Assembly (NCBI RefSeq): GCF_000974485.1
Contig: NZ_BBOM01000006.1
Coordinates: 248,001-312,000 of the forward strand
Source of the DNA: Streptomyces sp. NBRC 109706
GTDB taxonomy: Bacteria; Actinomycetota; Actinomycetes; Streptomycetales; Streptomycetaceae
DNA length: 64,000 nucleotides
Reading direction: 5' to 3'
The notes under the pieces: model-generated
The model's database searches: none
Told to the model about the DNA's origin: nothing
The model's input: the letters and a program-made list of their open reading frames with translations, nothing else
Shown here: piece by piece, positions 54,237 through 61,869 of the stretch
Layout of the letters: every line of letters begins with the position of its first letter
Position numbering within the stretch: the stretch's first letter is position 1
Program-made: the position numbers and the translations under genes

Positions 54237-55862
54237 ATGACGGATACGGATACGGCTGTGCGGGAGGTGGCGGAATCTCCGCCCCCGCCGGCCGTGGATC
54301 GGCCGGTTCCCGACCGGTCGCGGACGCGTGAGCGGCCCATGCCGCCGGGCCATACGCCGGGTGGTATTCCGGCGATGCCGGCGGCGGTGACCGGCTCGAA
54401 TACCGTGGTTGGCGCGGTGTCGGCGGCGGCGTTGGCGGCTGGGCCGGTGGGTTTGGCTGCCGCGTCGGTCGGTGTGGTGTCGGTGGCAGCCGGTGCGGCG
54501 ATAGCGCGCCGCCGGGCCGCCACCCGCAACCGCCAGCAGCGGCGCCAGAACAACAACCCTCTCAGTCCGGCCCGCCAGACGTCGAACCGCGCTGGCGGGT
54601 TCAACTCGCCCAACTCCAGGGGCATTCGCGGCGGTGGTGGCCAGCGTGGTGGCCTGTTCTCCGGTGGTGGTTCGCCGGGTCGGGCCGCTCGTACCGCCAG
54701 TTTGGGGTTGGGGTCGCGCGGCGGGCCGACCACCGGGGGCTCCTCGGGGCGCGGCCTGCGGGGCAACAAGGCCGCCCACGGCGCTTTTGGTTCTGCGGGT
54801 ACCGCACCTAGCGATCGTTCGCGAAGTGGTGGTGGCCGCTCGGGGCTCAGTGCGGCGTTGGGTGGGGTGCGCCAGGCGCGGCGTGACGCGCGGGCCGCTG
54901 CCCCGACCCGGGCCGCCGCGCGTGAGCGGCAGATCGCGGATCGGCGGCGGCTGGCTGATGACCGGCGTGCGCAGCGCCGTGCGGCGGGTGATGCCCGCAG
55001 GTTCGGCCGGCCGCGCGGCCGGTTCGGACGTGGGGCGGACGCCGCCCGACTGCGGTCGCGCAGGTTGCGGGATGCGGGGTTGGGCCGGTTGCGGTCGGGG
55101 CGCGATTCCCGTGGTGCCGCCGCGCGGCGGCGGGCCGCTCAGGCGGTGAAGGTGGCGGGTGCGCGTCGGAGGATGCGCCGCAGGTTGGCCGCTTCCTGGT
55201 TGCGGTATCGCGCCAGGCAGGTGGGAGCCGCGCTGGTGGCCGCGCCGGTCGGTGTCCTGGGGATGGCGACCAGTCCGCTGGGGCGGTGGCTGGGCTGGCG
55301 GTGGCTGATCCACCCGGGCCGGCGGCTGTATCGGCGGCTGTCGGGCTCTGCCCGCGCCGCACATGAGGGCCGGGCCGAGCAGATCGTCGAGGAAGCCCTG
55401 GAAGGCCAGCGCGAGGAAGAGCGAGAGATCGAGGCGGTGGTGCCCAGGGCACCCCGCAACCACAACACCCCTCAGGGAGCGAACGTGTCCGACGGTGGGT
55501 TCTCCGAGACGACCAGCAGTGGGTTCCTCTTCGATGAGGCCGCGGCCGATATGGAGGCACAGGCCCGCTCCTATGAGCCGGTCGGGATGATGGCGGTGCT
55601 GGCCACCTGCGAGTCCTTGCCCGGCGCGCTGCAAAGCGTCGCGAACACCTTCCAGATTCTCGCGGAGCGCGCCGACGGCGAGTTCCCGCTGGAGAAGGAG
55701 GTCGGGGAGGCGCTGAACGAGGTGTATGTGCACCTGTCGCTGGCGGTGGTCGCCGCCAACGAGGTGGGCACCACCTTCCGGGCCGTGCACGAGCAGGACA
55801 TTCGCCGCCACGAGGACCCCCGTAACGGCGACGAGACCGGCTGGGACACCACCAACAACTGA
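54237..55862 (+). CDS. Arg/Gly-rich membrane protein (SpdB3/TraA-like by position)
   Basis: It encodes 541 residues. Hydrophobic helices occur around 52-90 and 330-350. Between them is a ~200-residue Gly/Arg/Ser low-complexity stretch (net positive, plausible DNA or membrane binding). The C-terminal ~110 residues form an acidic helical domain, including 'SYEPVGMMAVLATCESLPGA'. It directly precedes traB, where AICEs carry plasmid-spread genes. Homology by sequence cannot be confirmed here. Confidence 0.7.
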   Translation: MTDTDTAVREVAESPPPPAVDRPVPDRSRTRERPMPPGHTPGGIPAMPAAVTGSNTVVGAVSAAALAAGPVGLAAASVGVVSVAAGAAIARRRAATRNRQQRRQNNNPLSPARQTSNRAGGFNSPNSRGIRGGGGQRGGLFSGGGSPGRAARTASLGLGSRGGPTTGGSSGRGLRGNKAAHGAFGSAGTAPSDRSRSGGGRSGLSAALGGVRQARRDARAAAPTRAAARERQIADRRRLADDRRAQRRAAGDARRFGRPRGRFGRGADAARLRSRRLRDAGLGRLRSGRDSRGAAARRRAAQAVKVAGARRRMRRRLAASWLRYRARQVGAALVAAPVGVLGMATSPLGRWLGWRWLIHPGRRLYRRLSGSARAAHEGRAEQIVEEALEGQREEEREIEAVVPRAPRNHNTPQGANVSDGGFSETTSSGFLFDEAAADMEAQARSYEPVGMMAVLATCESLPGALQSVANTFQILAERADGEFPLEKEVGEALNEVYVHLSLAVVAANEVGTTFRAVHEQDIRRHEDPRNGDETGWDTTNN

Positions 55863-55948
55863 CCTACTCCTACTGCCAGTTCGCTGTGGCGCGCCCCCCA
55901 ATCCCCTGGGGGTCGCGCCACAGCCTGTTTCTCCCCGGAGATTCGCTT

Positions 55949-58192
55949 GTGAGTGAGCCTCAGCTCAACCTGACCAACCTCCCCAACACCAACAAACCCA
56001 AGACCACCACCACCGGCGGCGGCAAGGCGAAGCCGGGCAGGGGGCCGGCGTGGGACTGGGCCGCCGGACACGGCCCCGTCTCCGGCGCCATCTCCGCGAC
56101 GACCGGGGCTGGCGCCGCCGCACTGCTCGGGGCCGCGACCGGTGCCCCCGAGGTGCTGCCGCTGGCCATCGGCGCCGCCGGCGCGATCGGGCACGGCATC
56201 GGCGCCAGCATCCGGCGCCGCCTGACCCTGCGCACGGCGAGCACGAGGGTCGCGTCCTGGCTGCTGGCCGGCGGGTGGACCACCTGGGCCATGACCACCG
56301 GCCCGCTGTCCTGGGCGGCGGCCGGCACCCTGACCGCTCTCGGTGTCGGCATCGGTGCCGCCGCCAGCAGCGCCGCCACCTGGGAAGAGGCCGCCGAAAC
56401 CGAACGCCTCACCGCCGAAGCGGCCCAGGCCGCACGGGAGTTGAACCGCGACCGCCTCGCGATCGCCCAGGAATGGGAAGAGCGCATCGCCCGCGTCTGC
56501 CGCATCAATCTGCGGATCTTCGCGGTGGAGAACTGGCCGACCGGCGCCGGTTACTCCCTGGCCGCTGAACTCCCCGGCGGCGCCACGTTCGACCAGATCG
56601 AGGCCCGCGCCCGGCAGTTGGCCGGTGACGCGCGCCTCCCTCTGGGCTGCACGGTCACCGTCGAGGAGGGCGACCTCCAAGGCCGCGCGGTGATCGACGT
56701 CGCCACGCGGAACGTGATGGGCCAGACCGTCGCCTACCCCACCCCCTACACCCCGCTGTCGATCCTGACCGGCATCCCCTGGGGCGTGCGGCCCATCGGC
56801 GAGGAGATCCGCGTCTACCTCCGTGAGGCGTGCGCGCTGATTCTCGGCCCCCCCGGATCGGGCAAGTCGACGTTCACGGACGCGGTGCTGGCGGGTTTCG
56901 CGCGCTGCGTCGATGTGTTGACCTTCGTGATCGACCTCAAGGCCGGCGCCGTGGGCATGCCGTGGGTCCGGCCCTGGCTGGAAGCCGAAGGCCACGTCGC
57001 GCCGCTGGCGGGCGCGGCCCCGGCGCCGGCCGGGACCCGGCCCGGCATCGACTGGTTGGCGTCCACCCCGGAGGAGGCGATCGTGATGCTGAAGGCGGTG
57101 CTGGCGATCTGCTCGGCTCGCCAGCAGCAGTACCAGCAGCTTCTCGCCGAGAACAACACTTCGTTGTTGCCGGTCAGTTCGCAGATCCCGCAGATCATGG
57201 TGGTGGTCGACGAGGGCGCCGAAGCGCTCGCCGCGACCTTCAAGGAACCCAGGCGCAAGGAGTTGGGCGACTTGATCCGTCAGGGGATGCGCACCACCCG
57301 CGCCATGGGTGGCCGGTTCGTCCTCACCGCCGTGGACGGCAATGTCTCCGCCATCGGCGACACCCAGGTCAGGAAGTTCAGCCCGGTCGGGGTGGCGCTG
57401 ACCAGCGGCGAGACCGTCAGCAACCTCGGCAAGCTCTTCCCCCGCGCCCGGGTGGACACCCGCCAGTTGTCGCAGAAGGGCGCCGGAGTCATCGGCGACG
57501 CCGGGGCCGACGGGTTCGCCCCCACTCCGTTCAAGGGGTGGATGACCGGCCCGACCATGGTCCGCGATGTCGTCCTGGCCACCAACGACACCCGCCCGCG
57601 GCTGGATGAGATCTCAGCCCGCGCGGCTGGCGCGGCCTACAGCGAGCGCTGGAGCGCCGGCCGCGCCGGCTGGCTATGGGCCAACACCCCCCAACCCGCC
57701 CCCAGGGACGCGCCGTTCACCCCGCAGGAGAACCCCCAGCCACCCGCCAGCGGTCCGGCCGAAGCCGGCCTGAACCTCTCCTACAAGCGCACCCAACCCC
57801 CCACCCCCGACCACACCCAGGCCGACGCCGACGAGATGGCCGCACGCCTCCTCGCCGAGATCGACGCCCAGTTCGGCACCACCACCGAACCCGACCGCAC
57901 CACCGGCCCGTCCGGAAAAGGGTTGAACCTTTCCTACAAACGAGCCGAACAGGCCGCGCCCGAGACCGAGTCGCCCCAGAGCGCTTCGGCCGGGCCCGAG
58001 TGGCTCCCCGACGCCATCCAGGCCATCTACGCGGCCGGCTCGGACGGCATGAAGCCCGGAGCTATCGCGGACCAGGTTGGGCGGGACCGCAAGACCGTAC
58101 GGGACACCCTCAAGGCCGCCGCCTCGCGCGGCGAGTTGGTCTACCGCGACCGGGGCCCACACTCCGTCTACGTCCACCCCGACCACGCCTGA
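55949..58192 (+). CDS. traB: TraB: FtsK/SpoIIIE-type conjugative DNA translocase
   Basis: This 747-residue ring-forming ATPase moves double-stranded DNA between mycelia, the Streptomyces way of conjugation. The N-terminal ~130 residues contain membrane helices. Walker A is LGPPGSGKSTFTDA (about residue 299) and Walker B IMVVVDEGAE (about 417), with an arginine-finger-like MRTTRAMGGRF. The C-terminal ~65 residues form a winged helix (IADQVGRDRKTVRDTLKAAA), expected to recognise 8-bp TRS-type repeats. Two copies of LNLSYKR lie in the linker. GTG start after CCGGAG. Immediately followed by the stem-loop and 14-bp repeats. Confidence 0.93.
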   Translation: MSEPQLNLTNLPNTNKPKTTTTGGGKAKPGRGPAWDWAAGHGPVSGAISATTGAGAAALLGAATGAPEVLPLAIGAAGAIGHGIGASIRRRLTLRTASTRVASWLLAGGWTTWAMTTGPLSWAAAGTLTALGVGIGAAASSAATWEEAAETERLTAEAAQAARELNRDRLAIAQEWEERIARVCRINLRIFAVENWPTGAGYSLAAELPGGATFDQIEARARQLAGDARLPLGCTVTVEEGDLQGRAVIDVATRNVMGQTVAYPTPYTPLSILTGIPWGVRPIGEEIRVYLREACALILGPPGSGKSTFTDAVLAGFARCVDVLTFVIDLKAGAVGMPWVRPWLEAEGHVAPLAGAAPAPAGTRPGIDWLASTPEEAIVMLKAVLAICSARQQQYQQLLAENNTSLLPVSSQIPQIMVVVDEGAEALAATFKEPRRKELGDLIRQGMRTTRAMGGRFVLTAVDGNVSAIGDTQVRKFSPVGVALTSGETVSNLGKLFPRARVDTRQLSQKGAGVIGDAGADGFAPTPFKGWMTGPTMVRDVVLATNDTRPRLDEISARAAGAAYSERWSAGRAGWLWANTPQPAPRDAPFTPQENPQPPASGPAEAGLNLSYKRTQPPTPDHTQADADEMAARLLAEIDAQFGTTTEPDRTTGPSGKGLNLSYKRAEQAAPETESPQSASAGPEWLPDAIQAIYAAGSDGMKPGAIADQVGRDRKTVRDTLKAAASRGELVYRDRGPHSVYVHPDHA

Positions 58193-58214
58193 GCCATCAC
58201 ACACGGCTACTGAG

Positions 58215-58250
58215 TAGTGGGTAGTGGGGGGAACCCCCCACTACCCACTA
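58215..58250. repeat. 17-bp perfect inverted repeat, 2-base loop, after traB
   Basis: TAGTGGGTAGTGGGGGG, AA, then the exact complement. Too long and too AT-containing for a usual terminator of this genome. It shares the ACTACCCA core with the direct repeats 45 bases later. Confidence 0.8.
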
Positions 58251-58293
58251 ACCCCCTCCCCGGGCCCGAAACACCCCTTCACCAGGAACCCCC

Positions 58294-58327
58294 CACTACC
58301 CAGTACCCACTACCCAGTACCCAGTAG
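58294..58327. repeat. 14-bp direct repeats CACTACCCAGTACC
   Basis: Two full tandem copies (58294-58307, 58308-58321) and a partial third are present, in a 180-base gap between traB and the SpdD-like gene. Candidate TraB-recognition (clt) or plasmid-control site. Confidence 0.75.
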
Positions 58328-58377
58328 ATACACAATCCGTGACATCCCGCGCCCCGCCTCGGACACCGGGAGGAACC

Positions 58378-58896
58378 GTGCACACCCACCCCACCACCTA
58401 CCTGACCCGCACCGACCAGCCCACCCCCAGCCCGGCCCCCGGGCCGGTGGTGCACCCTCGGTCCGGGGCCGACCTCACCCCCCAGCAACTCGCGCTCCTG
58501 GCCGCCCTGATCCAACAGACCGGCACCACCCCCGCCGTGCCCACCCCGGCCCCAGTGGCGCCCACCCCGACCGAGACGCGTATGTCGGGACGCGCCAAAG
58601 ACACCGCCCTTGTCGTGGCGGCCAGCGGAACCGGGCTGGGCGCCGCCGGCGCCGGCATCGGCTACGGCTCCGGCCTCATCGCCACCGCCTCAGGAGGCTT
58701 GATGACCGCCGCCATCGCCCTGGCCATCGCCACCGGATCCATCACCGCCGCCATCGCCCTCATCCGCACCGCCTGCAAGACCAACACCACCGGCAAGGCC
58801 CGCGAGGACAAGAAGCGGCCCACCACCCACATCACCCAACACGTGACCGCCACCGGCCTGTTCGGCAAGGCCAACGGCACCATCAACAACCGCTGA
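58378..58896 (+). CDS. SpdD-like mobile element transfer protein
   Basis: It encodes 172 residues: a Pro/Thr-rich first half, then two hydrophobic helices (about 85-130: 'TALVVAASGTGLGAAGAGIG' and an Ala/Ile run), then a charged tail 'KKRPTTHITQHVTATGLFGK'. This layout and the ITQHVTATGLFG tail are typical of small SpdD proteins following traB. GGGAGG precedes the GTG at 58378. Thought to help spread of the element inside the recipient mycelium. Confidence 0.8.
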   Translation: MHTHPTTYLTRTDQPTPSPAPGPVVHPRSGADLTPQQLALLAALIQQTGTTPAVPTPAPVAPTPTETRMSGRAKDTALVVAASGTGLGAAGAGIGYGSGLIATASGGLMTAAIALAIATGSITAAIALIRTACKTNTTGKAREDKKRPTTHITQHVTATGLFGKANGTINNR

Positions 58897-58906
58897 AAGG
58901 CCCACG

Positions 58907-59524
58907 ATGCGACTCCGCATTCAACGGGAGAGGTGGCCCCGACCGGCCCTGATCCTGACCGACACCCGCCGCCCCCGCTGCACCCACTGCCCGAGCGACG
59001 ACGGCACCGGCCGGGACAAATGCCTCTGCTGGAACACCGGCAGGCGCTGGACCCTCATCCCCCTGCCACGCACCCGCCGTACCCGCCACCAACAACCAAC
59101 AGGAGAACCCGTGTCGACCGAAACCATCGAGACCATCCGCTACACCGCCGATGTCCTGGCCATCACCCCCGACCGGCGCATCCTCCTGATCGAGCGGAAC
59201 TGGCCCCCGTTTGAAGGTACGTGGGCGCTCCCCGGTGGCCATGTCGACCCCGGGGAGACCGCGCTTGAGGCCGCCGCCCGTGAGCTGGCCGAGGAAACCG
59301 GCGTCAAAATCGACACCTCGGACCTGAGCCAGGTCGGGGCCTTCGACACCCCCGACCGCGACCCGCGCGACCGATACGTCACCGTCGCCCACCTCGCCCA
59401 CGTCCCCACCGACACCATCGCCACCGCCGGAGACGACGCCCGCACCGCCGCCTGGTGGCCGCTCGACGCCCTCCCCGAACTGGCCTTCGACCACGCCCAC
59501 ATCATCACAGCGGCTCTGCGCTGA
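58907..59524 (+). CDS. NUDIX hydrolase fused in frame to a small Cys-containing domain
   Basis: It encodes 205 residues if read from 58907. Residues 1-68 (MRLRIQRERWPRPALIL..., with C-x2-C and CLC) are a copy of the protein at 59625. Residues 69-205 form a complete NUDIX domain with the box GGHVDPGETALEAAARELAE then ETG. An internal GTG (59111) has ACAGGAG at good distance, so the NUDIX part can also be made alone. NUDIX enzymes are common AICE cargo and hydrolyse nucleoside-diphosphate derivatives; the substrate here is unknown. Confidence 0.85.
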   Translation: MRLRIQRERWPRPALILTDTRRPRCTHCPSDDGTGRDKCLCWNTGRRWTLIPLPRTRRTRHQQPTGEPVSTETIETIRYTADVLAITPDRRILLIERNWPPFEGTWALPGGHVDPGETALEAAARELAEETGVKIDTSDLSQVGAFDTPDRDPRDRYVTVAHLAHVPTDTIATAGDDARTAAWWPLDALPELAFDHAHIITAALR

Positions 59525-59624
59525 CGGCCGCTCGTCCAGCCCCGAACGCCTGCCCCTACGAAGGCGGCGCCTCGGGGCCGGGCGAGGGACCGGACAGACC
59601 GGGCCCGAGATGGAAAGGGTTTCT

Positions 59625-59870
59625 GTGCGACTGCGCATTCAACGGGAGAGGTGGCCCCGACCGGCCCTGATCCTGACCGACACCCCCCGCCCCCGATGCC
59701 CGGACTGCCACGGCATCGGCGGCTGGGCCCACACCTGTGTGAGCCCTGAGGGGGAGTACGACGGCACCGACTGGTTCGAATGCTTCTGCTGGGACTCCGG
59801 CAAGCGGTGGAAGATCCTCCCCGTGCCCCACTTCCGCCGCACCGGCTACAGCGACGAACCCCCCTTCTGA
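59625..59870 (+). CDS. small zinc-finger-like protein, paralogue of the NUDIX leader domain
   Basis: It encodes 81 residues. VRLRIQRERWPRPALIL is identical to the N-terminus of the preceding fusion. It continues with RCPDCHGIGGW, HTC and ECFCWDSGKRW, giving two Cys clusters that may hold zinc. Start GTG 59625 (AAAGGG before it) aligns with the paralogue; ATG 59610 is an alternative. This is probably the original form of the domain. Confidence 0.75.
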   Translation: MRLRIQRERWPRPALILTDTPRPRCPDCHGIGGWAHTCVSPEGEYDGTDWFECFCWDSGKRWKILPVPHFRRTGYSDEPPF

Positions 59871-59879
59871 GGAGCCCTC

Positions 59880-60569
59880 TTGCAGAACTTGAGCATCACT
59901 GTCGGCGTTGCCCAACGCCCCGGGACTGAGCCCCCGTGCGCGGACAGCTGGGACGTGCAGTGGCGCGGGCAGCGGGTCACCGCGACCGTACTGGACGGAG
60001 CTGGACACGCGCCGGACACCGTGCGCTACGTACAGGCCGCCGCTCCCGTCATCACCATGATCGGCATGGAGCACGGCGGACTCGCCGGCCTGATGACCGC
60101 CGGCCAAATGGCTGCCGCCCACGACACCTACCTACACGCATCGGCCGTCTACGCCGCTGCCGAACCCGGCCAGCCGGTCACGATCCACTGGATCGGGGAC
60201 TGCCGCGCCTACGGCTGGGACGGCACCGAGCTGCGGCAGTACAGCACCGACCAGACCATGGGCGAATACCTCCGGCGACACGGCGGCGTGGCAGTCGACC
60301 TGATCGAACACCACGATGCGTGGGCCCGCCTGGGCCTGGCCCAAGCATCGGCCAGCACCTGCCGAGAGGCCACCATCCCGCCCGGTATCCCCCTCGTCCT
60401 CCTGGTGTCGGACGGCGTCTCAGACCACGTACCGGACATGGAGCGCGTCGTCACCGAGCACGCTACCGACCCGCAGGCCCTCGCCGACGCGCTCGTCGCA
60501 GCCGCCGAGCCCGACGACGACGGCTACCGCGACGACGCCACCGTCATCGTCCTGAAAACCAGCACGTAA
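59880..60569 (+). CDS. PP2C-family protein phosphatase-like protein
   Basis: It encodes 229 residues. The PPM/PP2C motifs are visible in order: SWDVQ, VTATVLDGAGHAPD (metal-binding DGxGG-type), IHWIGDCRAYGWDG (GDSRxY-type), LVLLVSDGVSDHV (SDGxxD) and YRDDATVIVLK (DNxTxxxV-type). The usual second Gly and some Asp are altered, but metal Asp residues remain. Predicted to remove phosphate from Ser/Thr of unknown targets. TTG start after TGAGGAG. No kinase gene is adjacent. Confidence 0.8.
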   Translation: MQNLSITVGVAQRPGTEPPCADSWDVQWRGQRVTATVLDGAGHAPDTVRYVQAAAPVITMIGMEHGGLAGLMTAGQMAAAHDTYLHASAVYAAAEPGQPVTIHWIGDCRAYGWDGTELRQYSTDQTMGEYLRRHGGVAVDLIEHHDAWARLGLAQASASTCREATIPPGIPLVLLVSDGVSDHVPDMERVVTEHATDPQALADALVAAAEPDDDGYRDDATVIVLKTST

Positions 60570-60667
60570 CAGTCCCAACAGCAATGCCCGGGGCGGCGAT
60601 CTCCACGCCAATGCAGTCCGCCGCCCCGGTTCCACCCGTACCTACGAGAGGAACGGACCCCACCAGC

Positions 60668-61552
60668 ATGACATCTGACCCCCGTGCGGCGCTGCTCAAC
60701 GCCGCACTCAATCTCGCCAAGCACGGCGTGCCCGTGCTCCCGTTGAGTGCCCGCAAGCGCCCCATGGCCAACTGCCCCACCTGCAAGAACGGGGCGTGTG
60801 GTGAGCGGCCGAACATGCTCGCCGCCGGCCCCTGCCACTGCCCGCAACCGTGCCACGCCTGGGCCGCCGCCACCACCAACCCCACCCTCATCAGCTCCCC
60901 ACCGTGGGCCCGCACCTGGGCGCGGGCCGGAGGGGTCGGCTACCACCCCGGCGGCGCCGGACTGACCGTGGTCGATCTCGACACCGAGGCGGCCGTTGCC
61001 TGGGCCCGCGCCACCCTCCCGGCCACCCGGAGGGTGGCCACCACTCGGGGTGAGCACTGGATCTACACCGGCACCACGCGTTCGGCCAACAGCGTCCGGC
61101 CGGGCGTCGACATCAAGTCGCGTATGCAGTACGCCCGTTGGCTGGGCCCCGGCATCGGCACCATGACCCCACTCCCGGACGCCGTCCTCAGGCTGTTGGA
61201 CAAGGAAGAGACCAACCCGCCGCCTCGGGGGGCGGGGTTGGTCTCTTCCACCGCCCCCGCCCGGTGGGACCGCACTGTGGCCACCGGCTGCCGCCACACC
61301 ACCCGCTACATCGCCACCGGCCTGGAACGCGGCCTGGCGATGATCCGCGAACGCCACGAACAAGGCGCCGGCAGCCGTGCGTTCGGCGTCGCCCAGTTCA
61401 TCGCCCGCCAGCACACCGCCTGCCCCGGCCCGTGCGGGCTGGACGCCATCGCCGCCCAACTCATCAACGCCGCCATGGCCGTAGGCGTCCCCGAGCCGTA
61501 TGCCGCACGCGCCGTCCACCGAGGCATGAACGGGACGGAGCACGCCGCATGA
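60668..61552 (+). CDS. bifunctional DNA primase/polymerase (Prim-Pol)
   Basis: This 294-residue archaeo-eukaryotic-type primase-polymerase probably starts replication of the excised element. The N-terminus is 'LLNAALNLAKHGVPVLPLSA'. A Cys/His cluster (NCPTCKNGACG ... CHCPQPCH) precedes the catalytic VVDLDTE (DxD metal site) at about residue 102, followed by TTRGEHWIYTG and VDIKSRMQYARWLGPG. The C-terminal third is helical. ATG 60668 fits the conserved start. It overlaps the next gene by four bases (ATGA). Confidence 0.9.
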   Translation: MTSDPRAALLNAALNLAKHGVPVLPLSARKRPMANCPTCKNGACGERPNMLAAGPCHCPQPCHAWAAATTNPTLISSPPWARTWARAGGVGYHPGGAGLTVVDLDTEAAVAWARATLPATRRVATTRGEHWIYTGTTRSANSVRPGVDIKSRMQYARWLGPGIGTMTPLPDAVLRLLDKEETNPPPRGAGLVSSTAPARWDRTVATGCRHTTRYIATGLERGLAMIRERHEQGAGSRAFGVAQFIARQHTACPGPCGLDAIAAQLINAAMAVGVPEPYAARAVHRGMNGTEHAA

Positions 61553-61869
61553 CCCACCAGCCCAACACCGCCCCGACCGGCCAGCCCCCGACGGCCGTGG
61601 GCGTCCCGAAGGACGCCGCCGAAGGCGCCCGATCTGGTCCTGACCCGCGCCCGCGAACCAGCAGGTACCCGGTCGCCTGGCTGCGGATCAGCGCCCCACG
61701 CGGAGCAACCCCGAGCGCCCGGTCGTGGTGCGAATGCGGACACGACCGCACCGCGATCGGCCCCCGCCGCATCGCCGAGCTGGTCGCCGACCACCACGCA
61801 CACCGCACCACCTGCCCGCTACGCCCCCAGCAGCAGACCAGCCCGCCCGGAAGGAGGGCCGCAGCATGA
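61549..61869 (+). CDS. hypothetical protein with C-x-C...H-x3-H...C motif
   Basis: It encodes 106 residues, polar and Pro-rich in the first half. The second half has WCECGHDRTAIGPRRIAELV and HHAHRTTCPL, a possible zinc-binding module. It is sandwiched by ATGA overlaps between the Prim-Pol and the helicase-like gene, which implies a role in replication. Not recognised. Confidence 0.75.
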   Translation: MTHQPNTAPTGQPPTAVGVPKDAAEGARSGPDPRPRTSRYPVAWLRISAPRGATPSARSWCECGHDRTAIGPRRIAELVADHHAHRTTCPLRPQQQTSPPGRRAAA

